Origin: Flexilinea sp.
GTDB lineage: Bacteria > Chloroflexota > Anaerolineae > Anaerolineales > Anaerolineaceae
Reading direction: 5' to 3'
Length of the DNA stretch: 44,234 bases
Assembly: GCA_017432685.1 (NCBI GenBank)
Contig: JAFRIR010000117.1
Coordinates: forward strand, 1-44,234
The notes below the pieces were generated by a model. The model saw only the letters and a program-made list of their open reading frames with translations, was not told where the DNA came from and ran no database searches. This document shows, in pieces, positions 16,241 through 23,585 of this stretch (positions are counted from its first letter, which is position 1; each line of letters opens with the position of its first letter). The translations under genes were made by a program, and so were the position numbers.

Positions 16241-16326
16241 TATTCAGAACGCTGCAGCGCATCACAGAGTCCAGCCCTGCTGTGCCGGCTTCGCGGCAGC
16301 AGCAGATCCGTCCCCGTGTGCTTCAT
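16241..16326. repeat. REP-like element, copy 2 (inverted)
   Basis: On the minus strand it reads GCACACGGGGACGGATCTGC, then the conserved GCTGCCGCGAAGCCGGCACA stem, then GATGCGCTGCAGCGTTCTGA. It lies just downstream of the serA-like gene, between the convergent xdhC and serA units. Confidence 0.7.
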
Positions 16327-16337
16327 TTTTAAAAATA

Positions 16338-17264
16338 TTACTTGTTCACCTGGAACTTCGTGCAGCCGGATTCGAAGTAAGCGCAGATCTGGTTTGCCGC
16401 CGCAAAACCTGCATTGGCATTGGCTTCCGCAGTCTGGGCGCCTGCTTTCTTCGGTGTGAAGAAGAAACGGCCCGGGAATTTTTCTGCAATTTCCGCCTTG
16501 TTCTTCGGAGCGACATCTGCCAGATATACGAAATCTTCACGCTTTTCGAACATTTCCATAATGCCATCTTCATCCACCACTTCCGCACGGGCAGCGTTGA
16601 TCAGGCAGCCGTTTTTCGGGAGGTTGGAAAGCAGTTCATAATTGATGGACTTGATCAGGTTGGGCAGAGCCGGGAAATGCAGGGAAACATAATCACAGGT
16701 CTTATACAGTTCCGGAATATCGGTGATCCGTTTCACTCCGGCATCTTCAAAGACGGAATCCGGCACCTGGGGAATATCGAAGGCATAGACGTCCATTCCA
16801 AAGCCCTTTGCAATCGGAGCCACACAGCGGGCGACCGCGCCAAACCCATGCAGACCGATCTTCTTGCCGCGCAGTTCCTTGCCGGTGGTGCCGTCAAAGA
16901 AATTACGGGCTTTGTAAACCATCATCCCCATCACCAGTTCCGCAACCGCATTTGCATTCTGTCCGGGAGTGTTTTCAACAATGATCCCTCTGGAAGTTGC
17001 TGCTTCCAGATCGACATTGTCATATCCTGCACCGGCACGGACGACCAGCTTCAGTTTCGGCGCATGTGCCATCACATCCGCGGTGATCTTATCGGAGCGG
17101 ATGATCAGCGCTTCCGCATCCGCGACAGCCTCCAGCAGCTGCGCCGGATCAGTATATTTTTCCAGTTTCGCGACTTCATGACCTTTTGCGGTCAGGATGT
17201 TTGTGATTCCTTCAACAGCAGTTTTGGAAAACGGTTTTTCCGTAGCGATCAAAACTTTTGCCAT
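16338..17264 (-). CDS. serA: D-3-phosphoglycerate dehydrogenase, short type without ACT domain
   Basis: A 308-residue D-2-hydroxyacid dehydrogenase, the first step of serine synthesis (3-phosphoglycerate to 3-phosphohydroxypyruvate). NAD-binding GLHGFGAVAR at 137-146, substrate region RAGAGYDNVD at 76-85, and catalytic Arg226 in NAARAEVVDED. The usual catalytic Glu (TEP) and His (TPHxG) are not seen; the equivalent region reads TPKKAGAQTAEA at 270-281, with Lys in place of His. I recall this Lys variant from Bacteroides/Entamoeba-type enzymes. AAGGAG precedes the ATG. It lies 111 bases downstream of serC on the same strand. Confidence 0.88.
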   Translation of the reverse strand: MAKVLIATEKPFSKTAVEGITNILTAKGHEVAKLEKYTDPAQLLEAVADAEALIIRSDKITADVMAHAPKLKLVVRAGAGYDNVDLEAATSRGIIVENTPGQNANAVAELVMGMMVYKARNFFDGTTGKELRGKKIGLHGFGAVARCVAPIAKGFGMDVYAFDIPQVPDSVFEDAGVKRITDIPELYKTCDYVSLHFPALPNLIKSINYELLSNLPKNGCLINAARAEVVDEDGIMEMFEKREDFVYLADVAPKNKAEIAEKFPGRFFFTPKKAGAQTAEANANAGFAAANQICAYFESGCTKFQVNK

Positions 17265-17319
17265 TTTTTTCTCCTTATTAATATTGCCATGGACTAAATC
17301 ATTTAATTATTAATCAGAA

Positions 17320-17334
17320 GGCGGCAAAGCCGCC
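17320..17334 (-). promoter_or_regulatory. GC-rich hairpin between serC and serA
   Basis: GGCGGC-TTT-GCCGCC on the minus strand, with no T-run. It may act as a processing or mRNA-stability element that sets relative serC and serA expression. Confidence 0.35.
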
Positions 17335-17348
17335 ATCCGATTTTTTCT

Positions 17349-17378
17349 AATCACTAACCACTGACCACTGATCACTCA
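17349..17378. repeat. Heptanucleotide array R2
   Basis: Minus-strand units GAGTGAT, CAGTGGT, CAGTGGT, TAGTGAT. The array begins at the serC stop codon (TGA overlaps the first unit, offset by one base). Confidence 0.7.
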
Positions 17379-18443
17379 ATGCGCCGCATCCCAGTCATGG
17401 ATGGTTTCGATCAGCGCGTCGACAGATTCCATCGGCAGGGCATTGTAGCAGGAAGCGCGGAAACCGCCGACAGAACGATGACCCTTGACGCCAACAAGAC
17501 CGCGGGCTTTTGCCAGTTCGAGGAAGTCCGCTTCCAGATCCTTGTATTCTTCCTTCAGGCGGAAGCAGATGTTCATTCGGCTGCGATCTTCCGGATCCTC
17601 CACAGTGGGATAGAAAGTCTTGGAATTTTCAAGGGCATCATAGACCTTTGCAGAGCGGGCAATGGCACGTTTTTCCATTTCCTTCACGCCGCCTTCAGCC
17701 AACATCCATTCCATGGTCTTGTAAGCAGTAAAGATCGGCAGCACCGGAGGCGTGTTGTGCATGGAATTCTTCTTGGCATGGACACGGTAATCCGCCATGG
17801 TCGGAACCGGGCGGCACTGTGCTTCATTCATGAATTTATCATTGATGATGACAATGGTCACACCGGCAGGAGCAAAGTTCTTCTGCGCGCCACCGAAGAT
17901 CATGGCGTATTTGGAAACATCCACCGGGCGGCTGAAAATATCCGAAGACATATCGGCAATCAGCGGAACCGGGCTGTCCATATCCTTGCGGATCTCAGTG
18001 CCTTCGATAGTGTTGTTGCAGCAGATCTCAAAATAATCCGCATCGGTCGGGATGGTGTAATCCTTCGGTATATAGCTGTAGTTTTTGTCCTTGGAAGATG
18101 CTACGACATCGACTTCACCGTAAAGTTTCGCTTCTTTGATACCGCCCAGAGCCCAGGTACCGGTATCCAGATAAGCAGCTTTCGTCTTCAGGAAGTTGTA
18201 GGGAATGGTATAGAACTGGGTGCTGGCGCCGCCGCCAAGGAAGATCACATGATAATCATCCGGAATATCCAGAAGCTTTTTTGCTGATGCAACTGCACCG
18301 TTCATTACATCATCGAAATCTTTGGTTCGATGGGAAATGGAAAGGATCGAAAGCCCGCCAAAATCCTGAATTGCTTTGATGGTTTCATCGATTGCGTATT
18401 GCGGCAGTACTGCTGGACCGGCGTTGAAATTGTGTTTCTTCAT
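17376..18443 (-). CDS. serC: Phosphoserine aminotransferase
   Basis: A 355-residue PLP enzyme that converts 3-phosphohydroxypyruvate and glutamate to phosphoserine. Start motif FNAGPAVLP at 6-14, phosphate-binding GGGAST at 70-75, [11 protein letters not shown] at 163-173, Schiff-base lysine K188 in [11 protein letters not shown], and the C-terminal [12 protein letters not shown] motif. AGGAGG lies 7 bases before the ATG. First gene of a serC-serA operon with a good promoter upstream. The phosphoserine phosphatase is not in the window. Confidence 0.95.
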   Translation of the reverse strand: MKKHNFNAGPAVLPQYAIDETIKAIQDFGGLSILSISHRTKDFDDVMNGAVASAKKLLDIPDDYHVIFLGGGASTQFYTIPYNFLKTKAAYLDTGTWALGGIKEAKLYGEVDVVASSKDKNYSYIPKDYTIPTDADYFEICCNNTIEGTEIRKDMDSPVPLIADMSSDIFSRPVDVSKYAMIFGGAQKNFAPAGVTIVIINDKFMNEAQCRPVPTMADYRVHAKKNSMHNTPPVLPIFTAYKTMEWMLAEGGVKEMEKRAIARSAKVYDALENSKTFYPTVEDPEDRSRMNICFRLKEEYKDLEADFLELAKARGLVGVKGHRSVGGFRASCYNALPMESVDALIETIHDWDAAH

Positions 18444-18517
18444 AACATATCCTCCTAAGATTATTCTGACATGATATACGGGCAGAATGCTGCCCCGAAA
18501 AAATCTTACCTGTATTT

Positions 18518-18546
18518 ATTGTAGCCCAAAGCCATTTTTCTGTCTC
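18518..18546 (-). promoter_or_regulatory. Promoter of serC-serA
   Basis: GAGACA, 17-bp spacer, TACAAT on the minus strand, about 75 bases before the ATG. Confidence 0.55.
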
Positions 18547-18585
18547 GTGTCATTTGTCATACAATTGTCATGTTGTCTGACAAAT
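18547..18585. promoter_or_regulatory. Cluster of TGACA direct and inverted repeats upstream of the serC promoter
   Basis: Contains ATTTGTCA (18552-18559) and its exact inverse TGACAAAT (18578-18585), plus two further TGTCA/TGACA half-sites between them. It sits immediately upstream of the -35 box, where an activator would bind. Confidence 0.4.
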
Positions 18586-18636
18586 AAGGTCTTGCAGCCG
18601 GTCTTTGAACTGTGAAGTCCGATCCCATTCTACAAA

Positions 18637-18680
18637 CTGTATTCATTTCTTATATCTTATTTCTTATTTCTTATTTATAA
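18637..18680. repeat. Heptanucleotide array R3
   Basis: Minus-strand units TAAGAAA, TAAGAAA, TAAGATA, TAAGAAA, TGAATAC, of the same unit class as array R8. It lies directly upstream of the RsmI-like gene and contributes to its -10 region. Confidence 0.65.
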
Positions 18681-18681
18681 T
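18676..18681 (+). promoter_or_regulatory. -10 element of a probable leaderless transcript
   Basis: Consensus TATAAT ends 6 bases before the ATG of the RsmI-like gene, so transcription would start at or within a base of the start codon. There is no Shine-Dalgarno and no clear -35. Confidence 0.45.
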
Positions 18682-18687
18682 TGACTT

Positions 18688-19359
18688 ATGACTTTGAAAA
18701 ACGCGCTTTACATTGTATCGATCCCTATCGGGAACCCGGATGATATCACTCTGCGGGCTATCAAGGTATTGACCGACGTAGACATTCTGGTCTGCGAAGA
18801 ATACCGCAACGGCAGCCGGCTGATGAAACAGCTGGACATCAAAGACAAACGGATCATCACCACCAACGAGCACAACGAGACACAGCAGATCGACACGCTG
18901 CTGATCGAACTGGCACAGGGGAAAAGCCTGGCGCTGGTTTCCGACTGCGGGACACCGCTCTTTTCCGACCCCGGCCACCGTCTGGTGGAGGAAGTGATCT
19001 CCGCCGGTTTTCAGATCATCCCGGTTCCGGGTGTTTCCGCGCTTTCCACCGCGATCTCCGTCACCCCGCAGAAACTGACGCGCTATGTTTTCGGAGGTTT
19101 CATGCCCCGGGCCCCGCAGGACCGCATCAATGAACTGAAAAAGCTGAAGATGATGCGTCTTCCGGTGATCCTGATGGACACTCCCTACCGCATGACAAAC
19201 CTTCTGGAAGACGTGAAGAAGGTCTTCGGCAAAGGCCAAAGGGTAACGATCTGCTGTGACCTGACCCTTCCCGGAGAAACGATCATCACCGCCAGTGTGG
19301 AAGAGGTACTGAAACGGGTCGGCGGAAAAAAGGCAGAGTTTATGCTGGTAATCATGTAG
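18688..19359 (+). CDS. rsmI: RsmI-like SAM-dependent methyltransferase (tetrapyrrole methylase fold)
   Basis: A 223-residue protein. LYIVSIPIGNPDDITLRA at 7-24 is the RsmI signature, followed by SDCGTPLFSDPG near 90-101 and PVPGVSAL near 117. RsmI 2'-O-methylates C1402 of 16S rRNA. Two differences from the usual enzyme: it is about 60 residues short, lacking the C-terminal domain, and the usual AEDTRxT segment reads CEEYRNGSRL. It may therefore be a divergent paralogue. The gene appears to be leaderless. Its TAG stop is the first three bases of a heptamer array. Confidence 0.82.
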   Translation: MTLKNALYIVSIPIGNPDDITLRAIKVLTDVDILVCEEYRNGSRLMKQLDIKDKRIITTNEHNETQQIDTLLIELAQGKSLALVSDCGTPLFSDPGHRLVEEVISAGFQIIPVPGVSALSTAISVTPQKLTRYVFGGFMPRAPQDRINELKKLKMMRLPVILMDTPYRMTNLLEDVKKVFGKGQRVTICCDLTLPGETIITASVEEVLKRVGGKKAEFMLVIM

Positions 19360-19404
19360 AAATTAGGGATCAGGTGTTAGGGTTTAGGGTATAGGGTTTA
19401 AGTA
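19357..19404. repeat. Heptanucleotide array R4, in register with the stop codon
   Basis: Units TAGAAAT, TAGGGAT, CAGGTGT, TAGGGTT, TAGGGTA, TAGGGTT, TAAGTAC. The first TAG is the rsmI stop codon. Confidence 0.8.
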
Positions 19405-19424
19405 CCAGCGTTTTTTTAACGTTG

Positions 19425-19452
19425 CCGGCAACTGGCAACTGACAACTATACA
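19425..19452. repeat. Heptanucleotide array R5
   Basis: Units CCGGCAA, CTGGCAA, CTGACAA, CTATACA. The last unit supplies the probable -35 box of the downstream ATPase gene. Confidence 0.65.
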
Positions 19453-19475
19453 CAATCGATTTTTCCTGATATAAT
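19447..19475 (+). promoter_or_regulatory. Promoter of the HerA-like gene
   Basis: TATACA, 17-bp spacer, TATAAT, with an extended TGA before the -10. The leader is about 35 bases. Confidence 0.45.
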
Positions 19476-19514
19476 TGATACGATTGATTTATAATTATTC
19501 TTCAGGAGTATTCT

Positions 19515-22022
19515 ATGGGCGAAACAGATTCGAACAAGCTTTTCCTTGGAAAACTATACAACACGAGAAACGTACTGACCGATGAAAAGATGTTTTATGA
19601 TCCGTCAGACCTGAACACCCATTGTGTCATCACGGGCATGACCGGCTCCGGGAAGACCGGGCTGGGGATTTTAATGCTTGAAGAAATTGCCCTGAAGAAA
19701 ATTCCCGCCATTATTATTGATCCTAAAGGCGACCTGACAAACCTGCTTCTCCATTTTCCAAATATGACCGGGAAAGACATTGCGCCCTGGCTGGACCAGG
19801 AAGCCCCGATCCGTGCCGGCAAAGAATTGTATGAATACGCAAACGAAAAAGCTGAAGCATGGAAAGAAGGCCAGGCTGAATGGGGGTACACTTCCGAAGA
19901 TATCGAAGCCCTTTCCGAAGTCGATTACACACTCTTCACACCGGGATCCTCCATCGGCAATCCCATCAACATCATGGCATCCTTTGCCGCCCCTGAATCC
20001 TCCATGATTTACAATGAAGAGGCGACTCGTGAGGAAATCGCAACCGCTGTAACGGCTCTGCTTGGCTTGATCGGTTACAACAATATCGATCCGCTGAAAA
20101 GCAGGGAACACATTCTGCTGTCAAACATCATTGAATCCTTCTGGACCCTCGGAAAAGATGTGACGCTCGTCGACCTCATCAACGCGGTCAACGACCCGCC
20201 GTTCGAAACACTGGGAGCCCTGTCGATCGACAAAATCTACCCGCCCAAAGAGCGCTTCAACCTGGCGCTTCAGATCAACAATTTTCTCGCATCACCCACT
20301 TTCAAAGCCTGGAATGAAGGTCCGGGACTGGACATCGGCAGCCTGATCCGAAATAAAGATAAAAAGCCCCGCTTCAATATTTTCTATATCCAGCACTTGA
20401 GTGACCAGGAGAAAATGTTCTTTGTTACCATGCTCTATTCCCAAATCGAAGCATGGATGCGCAGCCAGACCGGGACCGGCAACCTGAGACTGGCCGTTTA
20501 CTTCGATGAAATGGCAGGGTATGTTCCCCCGACCGCTAATCCCTCATCCAAACCGGTCATCATGCGCATGATGAAACAGGCACGAGCCTATGGTGTCGGG
20601 TTGATTCTTGCCACGCAGAACCCGGTTGACATCGACTACAAGGGCCTGTCCAATGCCGGAACCTGGTTTGTCGGTCGCCTGCAGACAGAACAGGACAAGA
20701 ACCGTCTGCTGGACGGTCTCACCACTACGGACGGGAACATCAACCGCGCTGATGCGGACAAACTGATCTCAGATCTGAAAAAACGAGCCTTCCTTTACAT
20801 GAATGTACATGAGAGTGGCCTGAAAGTAATGAGCACCCGCTGGACACTGAATTACCTCGCCGGTCCGCTCACCAAAAACCTGATCCCGAAATTATACAAA
20901 GAAAACTTATGTGTACCTTACACAGAAGAGGATGCAAAAGCCGCCAAACTTTACGCGGCTTATAAAAACAGAGAGGCTGATGATGATTCGGATGACAATT
21001 TGCTTACCGGCATGCCTGAAGAATTCAATGACAGCTCGAAGGAGAGTGAAAAAATGGAAGAAGAACTGAAAGAAGGACAACGTCCGAAGATCGCGGCCAC
21101 GATCAATGAATATTTCATGCCCGCTGAAAAACGTCCGGCTGAATGTGACTCTGATGGTGAACAAGTCACTTATCTTCCGGTCTGGATCGCCCAGGCTGAG
21201 ATCCGTGCAGAAAAAGACAAGATGAATTTCTCTCTTCGCACGGTCAAAGCTGCGGAAATCGATGAAGAAGATATGCGCGGCACCTCGGTCCGCTGGGATG
21301 ATTATCTCTGCGATCCCTTTGACCTCAAAGCCATGATGGGCCGCCCGGAATTTAACGACGCTTATTACCAGATGCCGCCGGAATGGATGCAGGACGCCAA
21401 GCTTGCCCGCACGTATGAAAGCGATTTTGTCAACTACCTTTATCGGGATGCCAGCATCATGGTATGGGCCAATGAAAAACTCGGCGTTTATGCGGATGAA
21501 GATGATACAGAAGATGAATTCCTCGATAAGTGCAAAGACAAGATCGAAGAAAAGAGCGCTGCGGAAATCGAAAAAATCAAGAAAACGCATGAAGCCCAGC
21601 TGGATAAACTGGAAGCTAAATTGAAGAAGCTGAACGTAACACTGGAAGACAAACAGAACCAGGTGAAGCAGCGCGGCGTACAGACCGTTGCGGCAGCCGG
21701 TGAATTGATCCTTTCCCTGATCCAGAAACGCAAGAAATCTGTTTCCAGCTCTCTGACAAAGGTCAATCAGACCTCAACCGCTAAGAAAGCCCAGGAAAAG
21801 GTAGAACTGGATATCGAAGCTGTGACTGACCAGATTCAGACAGCCATCGATGATTACGAAGCCAAGCTGGAAGAGATCCGTGACAAATGGGATAAGATCC
21901 TTGATGAGAACAAACAGGTCAAGATCTCCGTTGCCAAGAAAGACATTTTTGTCGATGCTTTCGGCATTTGCTGGATGCCCTATTACACCAACAGTTTGGG
22001 AAAACTGGTAAAAGCCTTCTAA
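19515..22022 (+). CDS. HerA/VirB4-like ATP-binding protein with C-terminal coiled coils
   Basis: An 835-residue protein. Walker A GMTGSGKT at 41-48, a hydrophobic strand with IIDPKGD at 67-73, Walker B LAVYFDEM at 326-333, and a following RMMKQARAYGVGLILATQNP segment that is typical of DNA-pumping HerA/FtsK/VirB4 ATPases. The region from about 480 is acidic. Residues about 670-720 and 765-805 are strongly predicted heptad coiled coils. CAGGAG precedes the ATG. The partner is unknown; no nuclease (NurA) or secretion genes are adjacent. It may process DNA or act as a motor in an unrecognised complex (inference). A clear terminator follows. Confidence 0.82.
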   Translation: MGETDSNKLFLGKLYNTRNVLTDEKMFYDPSDLNTHCVITGMTGSGKTGLGILMLEEIALKKIPAIIIDPKGDLTNLLLHFPNMTGKDIAPWLDQEAPIRAGKELYEYANEKAEAWKEGQAEWGYTSEDIEALSEVDYTLFTPGSSIGNPINIMASFAAPESSMIYNEEATREEIATAVTALLGLIGYNNIDPLKSREHILLSNIIESFWTLGKDVTLVDLINAVNDPPFETLGALSIDKIYPPKERFNLALQINNFLASPTFKAWNEGPGLDIGSLIRNKDKKPRFNIFYIQHLSDQEKMFFVTMLYSQIEAWMRSQTGTGNLRLAVYFDEMAGYVPPTANPSSKPVIMRMMKQARAYGVGLILATQNPVDIDYKGLSNAGTWFVGRLQTEQDKNRLLDGLTTTDGNINRADADKLISDLKKRAFLYMNVHESGLKVMSTRWTLNYLAGPLTKNLIPKLYKENLCVPYTEEDAKAAKLYAAYKNREADDDSDDNLLTGMPEEFNDSSKESEKMEEELKEGQRPKIAATINEYFMPAEKRPAECDSDGEQVTYLPVWIAQAEIRAEKDKMNFSLRTVKAAEIDEEDMRGTSVRWDDYLCDPFDLKAMMGRPEFNDAYYQMPPEWMQDAKLARTYESDFVNYLYRDASIMVWANEKLGVYADEDDTEDEFLDKCKDKIEEKSAAEIEKIKKTHEAQLDKLEAKLKKLNVTLEDKQNQVKQRGVQTVAAAGELILSLIQKRKKSVSSSLTKVNQTSTAKKAQEKVELDIEAVTDQIQTAIDDYEAKLEEIRDKWDKILDENKQVKISVAKKDIFVDAFGICWMPYYTNSLGKLVKAF

Positions 22023-22037
22023 CCTTCTATGATAACG

Positions 22038-22076
22038 AACCGGGCGCATGAACCTTCATGACGCCCGGTTTTGTTT
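22038..22076 (+). terminator. Rho-independent terminator after the HerA-like gene
   Basis: Stem AACCGGGCG/CGCCCGGTT followed by TTGTTTG. Confidence 0.85.
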
Positions 22077-22109
22077 GCCGTGATCCATCCAATCCATTCA
22101 AGACGGGAA

Positions 22110-22835
22110 ATGCACACATATCTGCCTTTTATCAACAATTCAAAACCAGAGAAAAGGAATAACGCCATCAGGCAGTTTATCCGGAAGAATAAGCTGAGCT
22201 ATTTGACGCACTTCACCCGCATTGATTATTTGAAGTCTATCCTTCAATTCGGCATTCTTCCCGCGTCTGTTCTCAAAAGCAACAAAACTTTTGATTTTGT
22301 TCGCCGCAATGACGTCACATTGCCTCCCGGATGGGACGGGCTTGTCTCGATGAACATTTCCTTCCCGGATTACAGGCTGTTTAATCAATTACAAAACCAT
22401 CAGCCCAGTGACTGGGTCATCCTGCTGATCGATCCCCGCGTGCTGACTGATTTTCCCTGCTATTTTTTCCCGGGGAGAGCTATTGAAACAATTGAGAACG
22501 CACCTGCTCCGGGTATGCCGTTAACAGATTATCAAAACGCTTCTGACCTCAAGGCGCTTTTTATGGATCGGAATGATGTAAAACGGAAAGATTTGGATAT
22601 TCCTTCATTTTATACTACAGATCCTGCCAGCGAAGTGTTGTCTTTCTTTCCTATCGCGCCATCTTATATAACCCAGGTCTGGTTCCACAGCGACTATAAA
22701 TTCAATATGTGGGTGCTCTCCAACACGGAATTCGCGGTGACACAGGACCGGAATCGCTGGGCCTGCGGCCTGCAATACTTTTCTCCCCGTTCAGATTACA
22801 CATACTGGAAGAGAGGAACAGTTAGAAGTAAATAG
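22110..22835 (+). CDS. DarT-like (DUF4433) ADP-ribosyltransferase, orphan
   Basis: A 241-residue protein. The N-terminal LTHFTRIDYLKSILQFGIL at 32-50 gives the NAD-binding His/Thr (H34, T36). SMNISFPDYRLF at 80-91 and DWVILLIDPRVL at 101-112 match the family core. The catalytic glutamate is E175 in DPASEVLSFFPI. DarT enzymes ADP-ribosylate thymidine in single-stranded DNA and are toxic unless paired with the macrodomain protein DarG. No macrodomain or other antitoxin gene is next to it. The ATG was chosen by domain fit; the Shine-Dalgarno is poor, and upstream GTG/TTG codons lie in the terminator. Its stop is inside a heptamer array. Confidence 0.75.
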   Translation: MHTYLPFINNSKPEKRNNAIRQFIRKNKLSYLTHFTRIDYLKSILQFGILPASVLKSNKTFDFVRRNDVTLPPGWDGLVSMNISFPDYRLFNQLQNHQPSDWVILLIDPRVLTDFPCYFFPGRAIETIENAPAPGMPLTDYQNASDLKALFMDRNDVKRKDLDIPSFYTTDPASEVLSFFPIAPSYITQVWFHSDYKFNMWVLSNTEFAVTQDRNRWACGLQYFSPRSDYTYWKRGTVRSK

Positions 22836-22925
22836 TAAATAGTAAGTATTAAGTAGTAAGTAAGGAGCAAGAAACCTGATACCTGACACCTGAAACCTGA
22901 TACCTGATACCCTATTCCTTATTCC
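22826..22925. repeat. Heptanucleotide array R6, overlapping the DarT-like stop codon
   Basis: Units TAGTAAA, TAGTAAG, TATTAAG, TAGTAAG, TAAGGAG, then a second block of ACCTGAT, ACCTGAC, ACCTGAA, ACCTGAT, ACCTGAT, ACCCTAT. The first TAG (22833) is the stop codon. Two unit types are joined in one array. Confidence 0.8.
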
Positions 22926-22933
22926 TGACTTTC

Positions 22934-22962
22934 TTGACTTTTCTTCCATCCTGTACTATACT
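22934..22962 (+). promoter_or_regulatory. Promoter of the thiamine operon
   Basis: TTGACT, 17-bp spacer, TATACT, ending just before the TPP aptamer. Confidence 0.75.
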
Positions 22963-22965
22963 TTT

Positions 22966-23058
22966 TGGTGCCAGGGGAGCAATTGCTGAGAGTGTAGGTT
23001 ACTACTGACCCTTATACCTGATCCGGGTAATACCGGCGTAGGAATGCAGAAACCACTA
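22966..23058 (+). ncRNA. TPP riboswitch (THI element)
   Basis: Conserved core visible in order: AGGGGAGC, GCTGAGAG, GACCCTTATACCTGATCCGG, then GTAATACCGGCGTAGGAA. It binds thiamine pyrophosphate. A terminator hairpin 28 bases downstream indicates control by transcription attenuation of the thiamine-precursor uptake genes. Confidence 0.95.
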
Positions 23059-23085
23059 AGTTTAATTATTATCAGTAAACTTGAT

Positions 23086-23113
23086 AAGGTCTCCCGCTGC
23101 GGAGGCCTTTTGC
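23086..23113 (+). terminator. Terminator of the TPP riboswitch expression platform
   Basis: Stem AAGGTCTCC/GGAGGCCTT with a six-base loop followed by TTTTGCTCTC. It would form when TPP is bound. Confidence 0.8.
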
Positions 23114-23116
23114 TCT

Positions 23117-23257
23117 CTTATAGGCACTTCTAAAAACTACCGGGCGGGGGTATGGGGGCGGCAGCCCCCGGAAACCTCCCGAGGAGATTCAGAGAACAAA
23201 TTCTCTGAATCTCCTCGGGACAGAAAATAATTTGATGTTTTTAGATGTTCCCATAAG
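23117..23257. repeat. MITE-like element, copy D, inside the thiamine operon leader
   Basis: A 141-bp element with ends CTTATAGGCACTTCTAAAAA and TTTTTAGATGTTCCCATAAG. It shares the GCGGGGGTATGGGGGC block with copy C and has a 19-pair stem with a 4-base loop at 23178-23219. It lies between the riboswitch terminator and the first gene. Confidence 0.8.
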
Positions 23258-23288
23258 ACCCGAATATATATTTGAAAGGAAATAAAAA

Positions 23289-23585
23289 ATGGAAGCAAGT
23301 GTTGCAATTCAAAGTTTGCCGTCCGTCATGGATGACGATGAACTTTGCCGCATCGTCGACGAAGTGATCGCATATATTGCGAGTACCGGTTATGAATATT
23401 TTGTCGGTCCGTTCGAAACTACCATCGAAGGGCCTTATGATGAACTGATGGACATCGTCAAGGAATGCCAGCACATCGCCATTAAAGCGGGTGCGCCAGC
23501 GGTCGCTGCCTACATCAAAGTCAGCTACAAACCCGAGGGAGAGGTCCTTTCCATTGAAAAAAAGATCGGAAAGTATCAGAAATAA
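23289..23585 (+). CDS. MTH1187/YkoF-type thiamine-binding protein
   Basis: A 98-residue ferredoxin-like protein (DUF77): VAIQSLP at 5-11, then FVGPFETTIEGPYDELMDIV at about 38-57. Members bind thiamine or its pyrimidine moiety and often sit next to ABC importers. GAAAGGA precedes the ATG. First gene after the TPP riboswitch; it overlaps the ThiX gene by about 30 bases. Confidence 0.9.
   Translation: MEASVAIQSLPSVMDDDELCRIVDEVIAYIASTGYEYFVGPFETTIEGPYDELMDIVKECQHIAIKAGAPAVAAYIKVSYKPEGEVLSIEKKIGKYQK

Noticed and set aside
17379-18287. Open frame of about 300 codons antisense to serC
   Set aside because: It overlaps a certain serC gene completely, has no ribosome site and gives an unrecognisable His/Arg-rich product.
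18460-18640. Possible T-box or other riboswitch in the serC leader
   Set aside because: No T-box core, specifier stem or known aptamer motif; the leader from the predicted start is only about 70 bases.
18664-19239. Minus-strand frame of about 190 codons over the RsmI-like gene
   Set aside because: It overlaps the methyltransferase motifs antisense; its start has no ribosome site.
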